Below, piece by piece: positions 25,877 through 33,956 of a DNA stretch of 34,913 nt. The notes beneath the pieces are model-generated. The model was not told where the DNA came from and did not search any database. It saw nothing but the letters and a program-made list of their open reading frames with translations. Both the position numbers and the translations under genes were made by a program. Each line of letters opens with the position of its first letter. The stretch's first letter is position 1. The stretch is from positions 1 to 34,913 of the forward strand of contig NZ_FRAI01000023.1 in assembly GCF_900142275.1 (NCBI RefSeq), in the 5' to 3' direction. This DNA is from Anaerobranca californiensis DSM 14826. Lineage in GTDB: Bacteria > Bacillota > Proteinivoracia > Proteinivoracales > Proteinivoracaceae.

Positions 25877-26992
25877 ATGAGTGATGCCTATACCCCAGGT
25901 TTAATGGTAACAGAAATGACAGAAGTACGAAAGCTAAGGAGGCTACCTTTAAAGGGGGAAGTTTTAGTAAATAAAGGTGAAAAGGTGACTCCCAATACAA
26001 TAGTGGCAAAAACCAATGTGCCAGGTCGCCCCCATGTTATCAATGTCGCTAATCTCCTCAACATTGAGCCGGAAGACTTACCAGAAACAATGGTTGTTAA
26101 AATAGGTGACCATGTAAAACCTAACAGTCTTATCGCTAAATATCGGGCGTTGTTTGGCTTATTCAAAGGGGAATGTCGCTGTCCAGTAGAAGGGGTTGTG
26201 GAACACATTTCCGATGTGACAGGTCAAGTGACAATTAGAGAGCCTGCTATACCTGTAGAAGTAACGGGATATATTCAAGGAACAGTATTAGATGTCTTAC
26301 CAGAGGAAGGAGTAATTGTACAAACCCCTGCAGCTTTTATCCAAGGGATTTTTGGTGTAGGTGGGGAAAACTACGGGGGATTAAAAATGGCTGTAAGTAA
26401 ACCTACAGATATCTTAACAGATAAGATGATTGGAGAAGGGGATAAAGGAAAAATTTTAGTAGGTGGAGCTCTGGTAACAGCAGCAGCACTAAAGAAAGCT
26501 GAAAATTTAGGAGTAATTGGTGTGATCTCTGGAGGAATACTAGATAGTGACTTACACCAATTTTTAGGCTACGAAATAGGAGTGGCCATAACTGGCCATG
26601 AAGATATCAATATAACTTTGATAATTACTGAGGGATTTGGAGAAATCCCCATGGCTGATAAAACTTTTAACCTTTTAGCTAGCTTAGAAGGTAAAATGGC
26701 TTCTATTAATGGTGCCACTCAAATTAGGGCTGGGGTACTAAGACCAGAAGTAATTGTACCTCAAGAGTTTGGAGAAATGAAGGAAAGGTCTGAAACTAAA
26801 GGTTTGAACATCGGTACAAGGGTTAGGATAATCCGTACCCCGTATTTTGGCAAACTAGGTACTGTAACGAAACTTCCTATTCAACTAACTACTATCGATA
26901 CTGAAGCAAAGGTTAGGGTATTAGAGGTACAACTAGATACGGGAGAAAAAGTAATAGTTCCTAGAGCCAATGTTGAAATTATTGAGGGTTAA
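25877..26992 (+). CDS. Barrel-sandwich/KOW domain protein of the DUF6754/GlmL-type cluster
   Basis: A 371-residue soluble protein. The N-terminal third resembles the biotinyl-lipoyl or barrel-sandwich fold seen in RnfC/NqrA-like proteins (LKGEVLVNKGEKVTPNTIVAK, then VVKIGDHVKPNSLIAK). A GECRCPVEGVV hinge with a C-x-C pair follows near residue 96. The middle (about 190-260) reads like an alpha/beta domain (GKILVGGALVTAAALKKAENLGVIGVISGG). The C-terminus is a KOW-like barrel (LNIGTRVRIIRTPYFGKLGTVTKL, about 313-337). It starts 20 bases after the ATPase stop, so the two are probably partners. The domain calls are by eye, and no function is known. Confidence 0.75.
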   Translation: MSDAYTPGLMVTEMTEVRKLRRLPLKGEVLVNKGEKVTPNTIVAKTNVPGRPHVINVANLLNIEPEDLPETMVVKIGDHVKPNSLIAKYRALFGLFKGECRCPVEGVVEHISDVTGQVTIREPAIPVEVTGYIQGTVLDVLPEEGVIVQTPAAFIQGIFGVGGENYGGLKMAVSKPTDILTDKMIGEGDKGKILVGGALVTAAALKKAENLGVIGVISGGILDSDLHQFLGYEIGVAITGHEDINITLIITEGFGEIPMADKTFNLLASLEGKMASINGATQIRAGVLRPEVIVPQEFGEMKERSETKGLNIGTRVRIIRTPYFGKLGTVTKLPIQLTTIDTEAKVRVLEVQLDTGEKVIVPRANVEIIEG

Positions 26993-26999
26993 CATTTAT

Positions 27000-27031
27000 T
27001 ATCACTCTCCTTTTGGGGGGTGATATATTTT
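27000..27031 (+). terminator. Terminator after the membrane-complex operon
   Basis: An 11-bp stem with some G-T pairs (27000-27010 with 27015-27025) around TTTT, followed by TATTTTAT. The T run is broken, so termination may be partial. Confidence 0.65.
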
Positions 27032-27061
27032 ATGTAAAAAGTTTAGCTGATGAATTAACAT

Positions 27062-27090
27062 TTGAAATATTTTTTAGTAAAATATATAAT
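27062..27090 (+). promoter_or_regulatory. Sigma-A promoter of the tsaE operon
   Basis: TTGAAA (27062-27067) and TATAAT (27085-27090) are separated by exactly 17 bases and lie 37 bases before the tsaE start. The -10 box is perfect. Confidence 0.8.
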
Positions 27091-27126
27091 TTAAATATAC
27101 TTTGAAGACAAAGTGAGGAATGAACT

Positions 27127-27585
27127 GTGGAATTTCAAACTAACAGCAAAATAGAAACGGTAAAACTAGGAAATAAAATAGGAGCTTTATTAAAAAGTGG
27201 AGATATTTTAATATTAGAAGGTGATTTAGGGGCAGGGAAAACAACATTTACCCAAGGATTAGCCAAAGGGTTAGGAATAGATGATTATGTAAAAAGTCCT
27301 ACCTTTACTTATGTAATGGAATACAGAGGAATAATCCCCCTTTATCATTTTGATTTATATCGCCTAAGGGATCCCGAAGAACTCTATGATTTAGGTTTTG
27401 AAGATTTCATTGATCAAGGAGGAGTTTTGGTGATGGAATGGGGTTCTTTGGTAGAAGATATGTTATCAAATGATGGATATGAGTACATAAAAATCTCCCT
27501 ATTAAAGACGGGAGAAAATACTAGAACAGTTAAAATATGGGATACACCCAAAGGGCAAAGTTTGTACAAGGAGCTGAGTAGATAA
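27127..27585 (+). CDS. tsaE: tRNA t6A synthesis ATPase TsaE
   Basis: A 152-residue P-loop ATPase needed with TsaB and TsaD to transfer threonylcarbamoyl to A37 of ANN-decoding tRNAs. Walker A is GDLGAGKTT (residues 32-40), and the FTY and LYHFDLYRL segments (about 57-82) are typical of the family. The start is GTG with GAGG 8 bases upstream, and the length is normal. It is the first gene after a strong sigma-A promoter. Its TAA ends at 27585 and tsaB begins at the next base, so translation is tightly coupled. Confidence 0.93.
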   Translation: MEFQTNSKIETVKLGNKIGALLKSGDILILEGDLGAGKTTFTQGLAKGLGIDDYVKSPTFTYVMEYRGIIPLYHFDLYRLRDPEELYDLGFEDFIDQGGVLVMEWGSLVEDMLSNDGYEYIKISLLKTGENTRTVKIWDTPKGQSLYKELSR

Positions 27586-28284
27586 ATGTTAGCATTAAGT
27601 TTAGAGACATCGACTAGAACTTGTTCTGTAGCTTTAGTAAAGGATAGAGAAATTTTAGGGGAGGTAGTACTTAACACCCAAGTAACCCACTCCCAGAAAT
27701 TACTCCCTGCAATAGATGCCTTATTTAAAATTACCGATATATCTTTAGAGGAGTTGGATTTAATCGGAGTGGCAATTGGACCTGGTTCTTTTACTGGTCT
27801 TAGAATTGGTATAGCCACCGCCCAAGGGTTAGCCTATGGCAAAAAAATTCCCGTCGTTGGGGTATCAACCCTTGAAGCTTTAGCCTATACAACTAATGTT
27901 TACGAGGGATTAGTAGTACCTATTTTAAATGCCAGGAGAAATCAAGTCTATACTGGAATTTTCCAAGGAAATAAGGGAAAATATCAGAGGTTATTAGCAG
28001 ACAGTGTTATCAAACTTGAAGAACTTTTAGAAAAACTAGTAACTTTGCCTCAGCCCTATGTTTTTACTGGAGATGGTGTACCGGTTTTTAAAGAAAAAAT
28101 AGAGGAAGTACTAAAGGATCAAGCTATATTTATCCCTACATACAATCTCCTTCCCCAAGGGAAGACTGTAGGGGTTTTAGCGATAGAGAAATTTAAAAGG
28201 GGAGAAATAAATACCCCTGATAATTTGAAACCAGAATATTTAAGGTTATCAGAAGCAGAACGGAACTTGCTAAAGGGGTGTTAA
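27586..28284 (+). CDS. tsaB: tRNA t6A synthesis protein TsaB
   Basis: A 232-residue ASKHA-fold protein that forms a dimer with TsaD. It opens with LALSLETSTRTCSVAL and has the family segment GPGSFTGLRIGIATAQGLAYG near residue 65. As usual for TsaB it lacks the metal-binding histidine pair of TsaD, so it acts as a structural partner. The start codon is immediately after the tsaE stop, and rimI starts three bases after its own stop. Confidence 0.93.
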   Translation: MLALSLETSTRTCSVALVKDREILGEVVLNTQVTHSQKLLPAIDALFKITDISLEELDLIGVAIGPGSFTGLRIGIATAQGLAYGKKIPVVGVSTLEALAYTTNVYEGLVVPILNARRNQVYTGIFQGNKGKYQRLLADSVIKLEELLEKLVTLPQPYVFTGDGVPVFKEKIEEVLKDQAIFIPTYNLLPQGKTVGVLAIEKFKRGEINTPDNLKPEYLRLSEAERNLLKGC

Positions 28285-28287
28285 TCA

Positions 28288-28725
28288 ATGTACTTAGTAG
28301 TTCCAATGGAAGAAAGGCATATTCCGGGAATTTTAGAGATCGAGAAATTATCCTTTCATACTCCCTGGTCCAAAGAGGCCTTTTATCAAGAATTAAAAAA
28401 TCATTTTGCCTTTTATTTAGTGGCTTTAGATAAAGATAAGGTAGTGGGTTACATAGGCAGCTGGATCATATTAGATGAATGTCATATAACAAATGTTGCA
28501 GTACACCCCCAATATAGAAGATTAGGGATAGCTAAAAATTTAATAAAAATCTTAAAAGATACTGTAAAAATCAAAGGTGTTACTGGTATAACCTTAGAAG
28601 TCAGGGTTTCAAATCATTCTGCCCAAAACCTTTATAAAAGCCTAGGGTTTCTAGAATATGGAATAAGAAAAGGTTATTATACTGACAATAACGAAGATGC
28701 GGTAATAATGTGGCTAAAAATCTAA
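28288..28725 (+). CDS. rimI: Ribosomal-protein S18 alanine N-acetyltransferase RimI
   Basis: A 145-residue GNAT acetyltransferase that uses acetyl-CoA to modify N-terminal alanine, classically of ribosomal protein S18. The acetyl-CoA binding loop is VAVHPQYRRLGIAKNL (about residues 70-85), and the C-terminal NLYKSLGFLEYGIRKGYY is also typical. The identity rests mainly on its place between tsaB and tsaD, the standard position of rimI in Firmicutes. Its actual target in this organism is unproven. Confidence 0.88.
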   Translation: MYLVVPMEERHIPGILEIEKLSFHTPWSKEAFYQELKNHFAFYLVALDKDKVVGYIGSWIILDECHITNVAVHPQYRRLGIAKNLIKILKDTVKIKGVTGITLEVRVSNHSAQNLYKSLGFLEYGIRKGYYTDNNEDAVIMWLKI

Positions 28726-28741
28726 TTTGGAGGTTATAACT

Positions 28742-29764
28742 TTGGAAAAGTGTAAAATATTAGCAATAGAAACTTCTTGTGATGAAACGGCAGTGGCTAT
28801 AGTGGAAGATGGCAAAAAAATCCTTGCGAACAAAGTTTTATCACAAATAGATATTCATAAAGTCTTTGGTGGTGTTGTACCAGAAGTTGCTTCAAGACAT
28901 CACTTAGAAGGCTTATTACCTCTAATAGATGAGGCATTAAGGGAGGCAAAATGCCAATTAGAGGATATAACTGCCGTAGCAGTCACTAACGGACCCGGCC
29001 TTATTGGAGCTTTACTTGTAGGACTTTCTTTAGCTAAAGCCTTAGCCTATAGTATAAACAAACCCCTAATTCCCGTTAACCATTTAGCAGGACACATTTA
29101 TGCTAACTTTTTAGAGAATGACCCTAAGTTTCCATTAGTTGCCCTGATTGTTTCCGGTGGCCATACTGACCTAATTTATATGGAAAGGCATTTGGAATTT
29201 GAAATAATGGGACAAACAAGGGATGATGCTGCAGGAGAAGCCTTTGATAAGGTAGCAAGGGCATTAGGCTTAGGTTATCCCGGAGGGCCTTTAATAGATA
29301 AATTGGCGGCTAAAGGGGACCCCTTAGCCATAGAGTTTCCCAAAGCCTACCTTGAAAAGAACAGTTTTGATTTTAGTTTTAGTGGTTTAAAATCGGCGGT
29401 ATTAAATTACTTGCATAATTCTAAACAAAGGGGAGAAAATATAAAAATTGAAGATGTATGTGCCTCTTTTCAAAAATCAGTGGTGGATATCCTTGTGGAT
29501 AAAACGGTAGAATGTGCTAAAGAAAAAGGGGTTAAGGAAATAATAGTAGCAGGTGGGGTATCAGCTAACAGTGGTTTAAGAAGGGCTTTTGAGGAAGTTT
29601 GTACAAGAGAAGGGTTTAATTTATCTATACCCTCCCTTTCCCTCTGTACAGACAATGCAGCGATGATAGGTTGTGCTGCTTATTACCTATATAAAGCTGG
29701 AAGGGTTGGGGACTTAGACCTAAATGGATATGCCTCTATGCCCCTTGATGGTTATTCACAATAA
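28742..29764 (+). CDS. tsaD: tRNA N6-threonylcarbamoyladenosine transferase TsaD
   Basis: A 340-residue metalloenzyme that moves the threonylcarbamoyl group onto tRNA A37. It opens with ILAIETSCDETAVAI and has the metal-binding histidines in NHLAGH. Other family segments are SGGHTDLIYM near residue 140, DDAAGEAFDKVARALGLGYPGG near 165, and VAGGVSANSGLR near 272. TTG at 28742 is chosen because GGAGG lies 7 bases upstream; the TTG at 28727 is part of that ribosome binding region. It closes the operon. The DnaA-box cluster starts 15 bases after its stop. Confidence 0.95.
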   Translation: MEKCKILAIETSCDETAVAIVEDGKKILANKVLSQIDIHKVFGGVVPEVASRHHLEGLLPLIDEALREAKCQLEDITAVAVTNGPGLIGALLVGLSLAKALAYSINKPLIPVNHLAGHIYANFLENDPKFPLVALIVSGGHTDLIYMERHLEFEIMGQTRDDAAGEAFDKVARALGLGYPGGPLIDKLAAKGDPLAIEFPKAYLEKNSFDFSFSGLKSAVLNYLHNSKQRGENIKIEDVCASFQKSVVDILVDKTVECAKEKGVKEIIVAGGVSANSGLRRAFEEVCTREGFNLSIPSLSLCTDNAAMIGCAAYYLYKAGRVGDLDLNGYASMPLDGYSQ

Positions 29765-29778
29765 ATATTAACTTATTT

Positions 29779-29950
29779 TGTGGATAATGTGGATAAATAA
29801 TTAAAAGCCTTTGAACTTCTTTAAATTTCATATGTGGATAAAAAATTATTCATATTTCTACAGAAGTTGTGGATAATGTGGATAGAAACGACAAAATCCT
29901 TGTATTTTAGACATTAGATGTGTGGATAAGCCTGTGGGTAATGTGGATAA
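29779..29950 (+). promoter_or_regulatory. DnaA-box cluster (eight 9-mers in one orientation)
   Basis: TGTGGATAA, the reverse complement of the DnaA box TTATCCACA, occurs perfectly at 29779, 29788, 29833, 29868, 29921 and 29942. One-mismatch copies are at 29877 (TGTGGATAG) and 29933 (TGTGGGTAA). Three pairs abut with no gap: 29779/29788, 29868/29877 and 29933/29942. All point the same way. Chance alone would not give this in 172 bases. It may act as a DnaA-titration locus, a DnaA-controlled promoter for lgt, or an accessory origin. Neither dnaA nor dnaN is nearby, and both flanking genes run rightward, so a main origin is less likely. Confidence 0.85.
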
Positions 29951-30023
29951 CCGAAGATTTGTTCCCATTTTAGGAAATATTTACTATATATTCAGAAAAA
30001 AATATATTTATGGAGGGGTCTAT

Positions 30024-30803
30024 GTGTATAAAGTCCTATTAGAAATTGGCAATATAACTATTTACAGTTATGGTGCAATGATTGCTTTAGGGGTGTTGTC
30101 AATAATTTATTTAGCAGGGAAAATCGCTAAAGATATAGGGTTAACTTCAGATAATATTATCGATTTAGTAGTTGCCGCCGTGGTAGGGGGAGTAATTGGA
30201 TCTAGGATTTACTACGTCTTAGCCTATAACTTTGATTATTACTTGCAAAACCCTTGGCAAATATTTAACATCAGAGAAGGGGGATTAGTATTTTTTGGCG
30301 GTTTAATAGGGGGAGCTTTAGCAGTAATTGGTCTAATATACTATAAAAAGTGGCCAATTTGGGAAATCGCCGACTTAGCAGGATTATTTGTTCCTTTGGG
30401 ATACTTTTTTGGTCGCATCGGCTGTTTTTTAAATGGCTGTTGTTATGGTGTTGCCACAAATTGTTTTCTGGGAGTGGCATTTCCCAGTCTTGATGGACAA
30501 AAATATCATCCTACTATGTTATATTCAGCTATCCTTGGTTTAGGGTTGTTTTTCTTTGCTTTATGGTATCGGAAAAAGCGGCGTTTTGCCGGGGAAAGTT
30601 TCCTCTATTATTTAATTTTCTATAGTATAGGGAGATTTTTTATTGAGTTTTTAAGGGAAAATCCTAAAGTATTTAACATACTAACGGTAGCCCAAGTTAC
30701 TGGGATAGTTACCATAATTGTATCCCTTATCTTATACCCATATTTAAGAAGGAAAAATGCCTATAAAGAAAAGGATGATGTAAAGGAGATGAAATCTGCT
30801 TAG
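30024..30803 (+). CDS. lgt: Prolipoprotein diacylglyceryl transferase Lgt
   Basis: A 259-residue membrane enzyme that moves diacylglyceryl from phosphatidylglycerol to the lipobox cysteine of prolipoproteins. About seven membrane helices are visible. Family motifs include GGLVFFGGLIGG near residue 88, the signature GRIGCFLNGCCYG (about 130-142), and HPTMLYSA near residue 164. GTG at 30024 is chosen: GGAGGGG lies 5 bases upstream and the product opens MYKVLLEIG, the usual Lgt N-terminus. A longer frame back to 29922 would read through the DnaA boxes and is rejected. Any regulation by DnaA would act from the repeats 70-250 bases upstream. Confidence 0.94.
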   Translation: MYKVLLEIGNITIYSYGAMIALGVLSIIYLAGKIAKDIGLTSDNIIDLVVAAVVGGVIGSRIYYVLAYNFDYYLQNPWQIFNIREGGLVFFGGLIGGALAVIGLIYYKKWPIWEIADLAGLFVPLGYFFGRIGCFLNGCCYGVATNCFLGVAFPSLDGQKYHPTMLYSAILGLGLFFFALWYRKKRRFAGESFLYYLIFYSIGRFFIEFLRENPKVFNILTVAQVTGIVTIIVSLILYPYLRRKNAYKEKDDVKEMKSA

Positions 30804-30872
30804 CAACAAATTTAGGCATTTAACATAAAATATCAGTAGCTAAATAAATAGGTAAAAGTAGGTGAATTTAAA

Positions 30873-32267
30873 GTGGAACAAGAAAAAAGGGTACATTTTA
30901 TTGGAATTGGTGGATACGGAATGAGTGCTATTGCAAAAATCCTTTTAGAAATGGGATACATTGTAACAGGCTCAGATATAAACAAATCTAAAATAGTGGA
31001 AAGTTTAATGGAAAAGGGTGTTAAAATTTATATTGGACATCATAAAGATAACATAGGAGATGCCCAGATAGTAGTCTATTCCACAGCAATACCAGAAGAT
31101 AATCCGGAACTTGTGGAAAGCAGAAAAAAGGGGTTAAAGGTATACCATCGCTCTGAGATGTTAGCATTAATCCTTAATAAAGGATATGGTATAGCCATTG
31201 CAGGGGCCCATGGCAAAACTACCACAACATCAATGACCGCCTTTATATTAGAACAGGGAGGTAAAGATCCTACTGCCCTAATTGGTGGAGAATTAAGCAA
31301 TTTTGAAGGAAATGCCCGGCTAGGAAGGAGTAATATTGTGGTAGCTGAAGCCTGTGAAAGTGATCATTCCTTTTTAAGGTATAAACCTAATATTGCTTTA
31401 ATAACCAATATAGAGGCGGATCATTTAGAACACTATGAAGGTAGTTTTGCTAAACTTTTAGATACTTTTTACGATTTTTTACAAAATTTAAAGGAAGATG
31501 GTTGTGCCGTTGTTTATTACGATGACCCTAATATTAGGGAGATAATTAATAGAGGTTTTAACAAAAAATTGATTACTTATGGATTATCCCAAACTAATGA
31601 TTATTACCCCAAAAATATCCAATTGCAGGAACGGGGCTCTAAATTTGACCTTTACTGTAAAGATAAAAATTTAGGGACAATAGAACTCTCTGTCCCTGGA
31701 GAACATAATATCTTAAACTCTTTAGGGGCGACAATTATTGGTTTATTGCAAGGAATAGCTTTTGAGGATATTAAAAAGGCATTAAAGGAATTTAAGGGTG
31801 CCAAAAGGAGATTCCAGATAATCTATGATGGTGAAATTTTAGTGGTAGATGACTATGCCCATCACCCCACGGAAATTAAGGCTACCTTAAAAGCAGCGGC
31901 TAAGGCAGGTTATCAAAGGGTAATAGGAGTTTTTCAACCTCAAAGGTATACTAGAACCCATTTCTTAATGGAGGAATTTGCCGAAAGCTTTACCTATGCA
32001 GATAAAGTTATAATTGCCGATATCTACAGTGCCGGAGAAAAACCTATACAAGGAGTATCTGCTCAAAAATTAGTGGAAAAAATCCTTCAAAAGGGACATC
32101 AGGATGTAAAACACATTCCTACAATAGAAAAAATATATCAATACTTAAAAGAAGAAATTAAAGAAGGGGATTTAGTTATCACCATGGGAGCAGGGGATAT
32201 TTATAAAGTTTCCTATGCTCTAGCAGATTTTTTAAAAAATAAAGGAGAGGAAAAGGAGTTGAAATAA
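30873..32267 (+). CDS. murC: UDP-N-acetylmuramate-L-alanine ligase MurC
   Basis: A 464-residue cytosolic ligase that adds L-alanine to UDP-MurNAc in peptidoglycan synthesis. The N-terminal Rossmann domain has HFIGIGGYGMSAIAKILLE (about residues 9-27). The ATP-binding segment is GAHGKTTTTSM near residue 112. EACESDHSF near residue 162 and DDYAHHPTEIKATLKAA near residue 328 complete the Mur ligase set. The length is normal. The start is GTG with AGGTG upstream. It is usually found with other mur or division genes, whereas here it is between lgt and mtnN. Its TAA overlaps the ATG of mtnN by one base. Confidence 0.95.
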   Translation: MEQEKRVHFIGIGGYGMSAIAKILLEMGYIVTGSDINKSKIVESLMEKGVKIYIGHHKDNIGDAQIVVYSTAIPEDNPELVESRKKGLKVYHRSEMLALILNKGYGIAIAGAHGKTTTTSMTAFILEQGGKDPTALIGGELSNFEGNARLGRSNIVVAEACESDHSFLRYKPNIALITNIEADHLEHYEGSFAKLLDTFYDFLQNLKEDGCAVVYYDDPNIREIINRGFNKKLITYGLSQTNDYYPKNIQLQERGSKFDLYCKDKNLGTIELSVPGEHNILNSLGATIIGLLQGIAFEDIKKALKEFKGAKRRFQIIYDGEILVVDDYAHHPTEIKATLKAAAKAGYQRVIGVFQPQRYTRTHFLMEEFAESFTYADKVIIADIYSAGEKPIQGVSAQKLVEKILQKGHQDVKHIPTIEKIYQYLKEEIKEGDLVITMGAGDIYKVSYALADFLKNKGEEKELK

Positions 32268-32959
32268 TGCTTGGAATTATAGGGGCAATGGATGAAGAAG
32301 TACAATTATTTAAAGAACAGATGTCCGATGTAGAAGTTTTTTCTAAAGCTGGGATGGAATTTTACAAAGGGATTCTCTTCGGTAAAGAATTAGTGCTGGT
32401 TAGGTGCGGTATAGGAAAAGTAAATGCTGCCCTATGTACCCAAATTTTAGTAGACCATTTTTCAGTAGATAAAATAATTTTTACTGGGGTGGCGGGAGGA
32501 CTTCACCCTGAAATAGAAGTTGGGGATATTGTTATTTCTACAGACTGTGTCCAACACGATTTTGATGCAACAGCCTTTGGCTATAGATTAGGGGAAATAC
32601 CCCGCTTAAATAAAGTGGAGTTTGCTGCAGATCAAGGTTTAATTCAGTTGGCAGTGGAAAGTGCTAAAGGTATTCCCGGTTTTCCAAAGATTTTTACTGG
32701 AAGGATTTTATCAGGGGATGTTTTTGTGGCAGATAAAGAAAAAGCTCTAATGTTAGGGGAAAAATTAGGGGGTTATTGTGTAGAAATGGAAGGGGCAGCC
32801 GTTGCCCAAGCCTGTTATTTGAATGATATCAAGTTTGTGATTATTAGGTCAATGTCCGATAAAGCTGATGGCTCAGCCCACCATGATTTTACCACCTTTG
32901 TGGAATATTCGGCGAACAATGCCTTAAAGTTAGTAAAAGCAATGTTAGAGAAAATATAA
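32267..32959 (+). CDS. mtnN: 5'-methylthioadenosine/S-adenosylhomocysteine nucleosidase
   Basis: A 230-residue hydrolase that removes adenine from methylthioadenosine and S-adenosylhomocysteine, clearing inhibitory products of SAM use. It opens with LGIIGAMDEEVQLFKEQM, containing the catalytic glutamate near position 11. It also has the VEMEGAAVAQ nucleoside-binding segment near residue 171 and RSMSDKADG, with the catalytic aspartate, near residue 193. The ATG overlaps the murC stop (TAATG), so translation is coupled. A bidirectional terminator begins at its stop codon. Confidence 0.95.
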   Translation: MLGIIGAMDEEVQLFKEQMSDVEVFSKAGMEFYKGILFGKELVLVRCGIGKVNAALCTQILVDHFSVDKIIFTGVAGGLHPEIEVGDIVISTDCVQHDFDATAFGYRLGEIPRLNKVEFAADQGLIQLAVESAKGIPGFPKIFTGRILSGDVFVADKEKALMLGEKLGGYCVEMEGAAVAQACYLNDIKFVIIRSMSDKADGSAHHDFTTFVEYSANNALKLVKAMLEKI

Positions 32960-32987
32960 AAAGGAGCTTCTTAGAAAGCTCCTTTTA
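32959..32987. terminator. Bidirectional terminator between mtnN and the sensor kinase gene
   Basis: An 11-bp perfect stem (AAAAGGAGCTT 32959-32969 with AAGCTCCTTTT 32976-32986) with a 6-base loop. The A and T arms allow it to work for both convergent genes. Confidence 0.88.
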
Positions 32988-32990
32988 AAT

Positions 32991-33815
32991 TTACCCAGGG
33001 ATTTTCACAATAAATTCTGTACCATTCTCTTTACTACTGGTATAGTTTATTTCACCATTGTATATATCCACAATAGATTTTACTATATACAAACCTAAGC
33101 CATCGGTTTTATTGGTGGAATAACCTTTAGTGAAAACTATATCACCTAAATTTGCAGGGATAGTACTGCCATTATTATGTACTTTAATTATATAATTTTT
33201 TTTCCCTTCATTTTCTTGAACACCAAGGTATACAAACACCTTTGGTTTGTTATCACATAAGGCTGCAATAAAGGCATTATTAATTAAATTTCCTAATAAA
33301 TTAACCCCTTCAATCTTACATAAAGGAAAATCTTCAAAGTCATCATTAACTTTGATGTTAAAATCTATGTTTTTATCTTTAGCAATCCCTCCTTTTACAA
33401 AAAGTAAGGATTTTAATTCTAGTCGTTTCAAAGAAATAAATTGAAATTGGGGTTTTACTTCAGCAGCAATGTCTTTGACATATTTTTTTAATTCTTCTAT
33501 ATCATTAAGTTCAATTAGTCCGGCAATAACCTGTAAATGATTAATAAAATCGTGTTTTTGCTGCTGAATAGTTTCAACTAATTTCCCTAAATTATCTAAA
33601 TGTGTTTTTTGCTCAGCAATCATCGCTTCTTGGATAGCAGCGGCTTTTAGACGTTTTAAATTGAGAAGAACTAAAATAAAAATTGATAAATTTACTATAA
33701 TTGCAACTCCTAAAATCCCTTGGATATATTGGAAATTTAATTCAGGAAATAATTTTTTATGGCTGAAAGCAATTAAAACAATTTGCAAAAAAGATTGAAT
33801 TAATATTCCATTCAC
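32991..33815 (-). CDS. Orphan sensor histidine kinase (Spo0B/NatK/CitS type)
   Basis: A 274-residue membrane sensor. Two N-terminal hydrophobic segments (about residues 1-15 and 32-53) lead into a coiled coil and the phosphoacceptor helix QQQKHDFINHLQVIAGLIEL (about 88-107) with its histidine in KHD. This is the Spo0B-like alpha-helical dimerisation type. The ATPase domain has NLINNAFIAAL (N box), HNNGSTIP, and GYSTNKTDGLGLYIV (G box). No extracellular sensing domain is present, so the signal is probably intramembrane. GTG follows GAGGTGA. No response regulator lies next to it in this window. A sigma-A promoter stands about 100 bases upstream. Confidence 0.85.
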   Translation of the reverse strand: MNGILIQSFLQIVLIAFSHKKLFPELNFQYIQGILGVAIIVNLSIFILVLLNLKRLKAAAIQEAMIAEQKTHLDNLGKLVETIQQQKHDFINHLQVIAGLIELNDIEELKKYVKDIAAEVKPQFQFISLKRLELKSLLFVKGGIAKDKNIDFNIKVNDDFEDFPLCKIEGVNLLGNLINNAFIAALCDNKPKVFVYLGVQENEGKKNYIIKVHNNGSTIPANLGDIVFTKGYSTNKTDGLGLYIVKSIVDIYNGEINYTSSKENGTEFIVKIPG

Positions 33816-33927
33816 TTTATCACCTCGTCAAAGGCTAAAAAATTTTTTTTGTCTAAAATAATAACTGATAACTAACCCTAGTTACTTCTAAATCCCAAAT
33901 TTCATAAAGGGATAAATTTGTAAAAAA

Positions 33928-33956
33928 GTTATAAATATATAAAACAAAAAAGTCAA
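33928..33956 (-). promoter_or_regulatory. Sigma-A promoter for the sensor kinase gene
   Basis: On the minus strand TTGACT (33956-33951) and TATAAC (33933-33928) are separated by exactly 17 bases, giving a leader of about 105 bases. The remainder of 33816-34069 is A/T-rich; it contains one 0A-box-like 7-mer (33991-33997) and the ribosome binding site of the glycosyltransferase gene. Confidence 0.65.

Noticed and set aside
29779-29950. Chromosomal replication origin
   Set aside because: The boxes are convincing, but there is no dnaA, dnaN, rpmH or recF nearby, no clear DNA-unwinding element with DnaA-trio repeats, and no switch of gene orientation.
29922-30023. Longer N-terminus of Lgt
   Set aside because: The extension reads through DnaA boxes and is not membrane-like. 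GTG at 30024 has a strong ribosome binding site and a family-like start.
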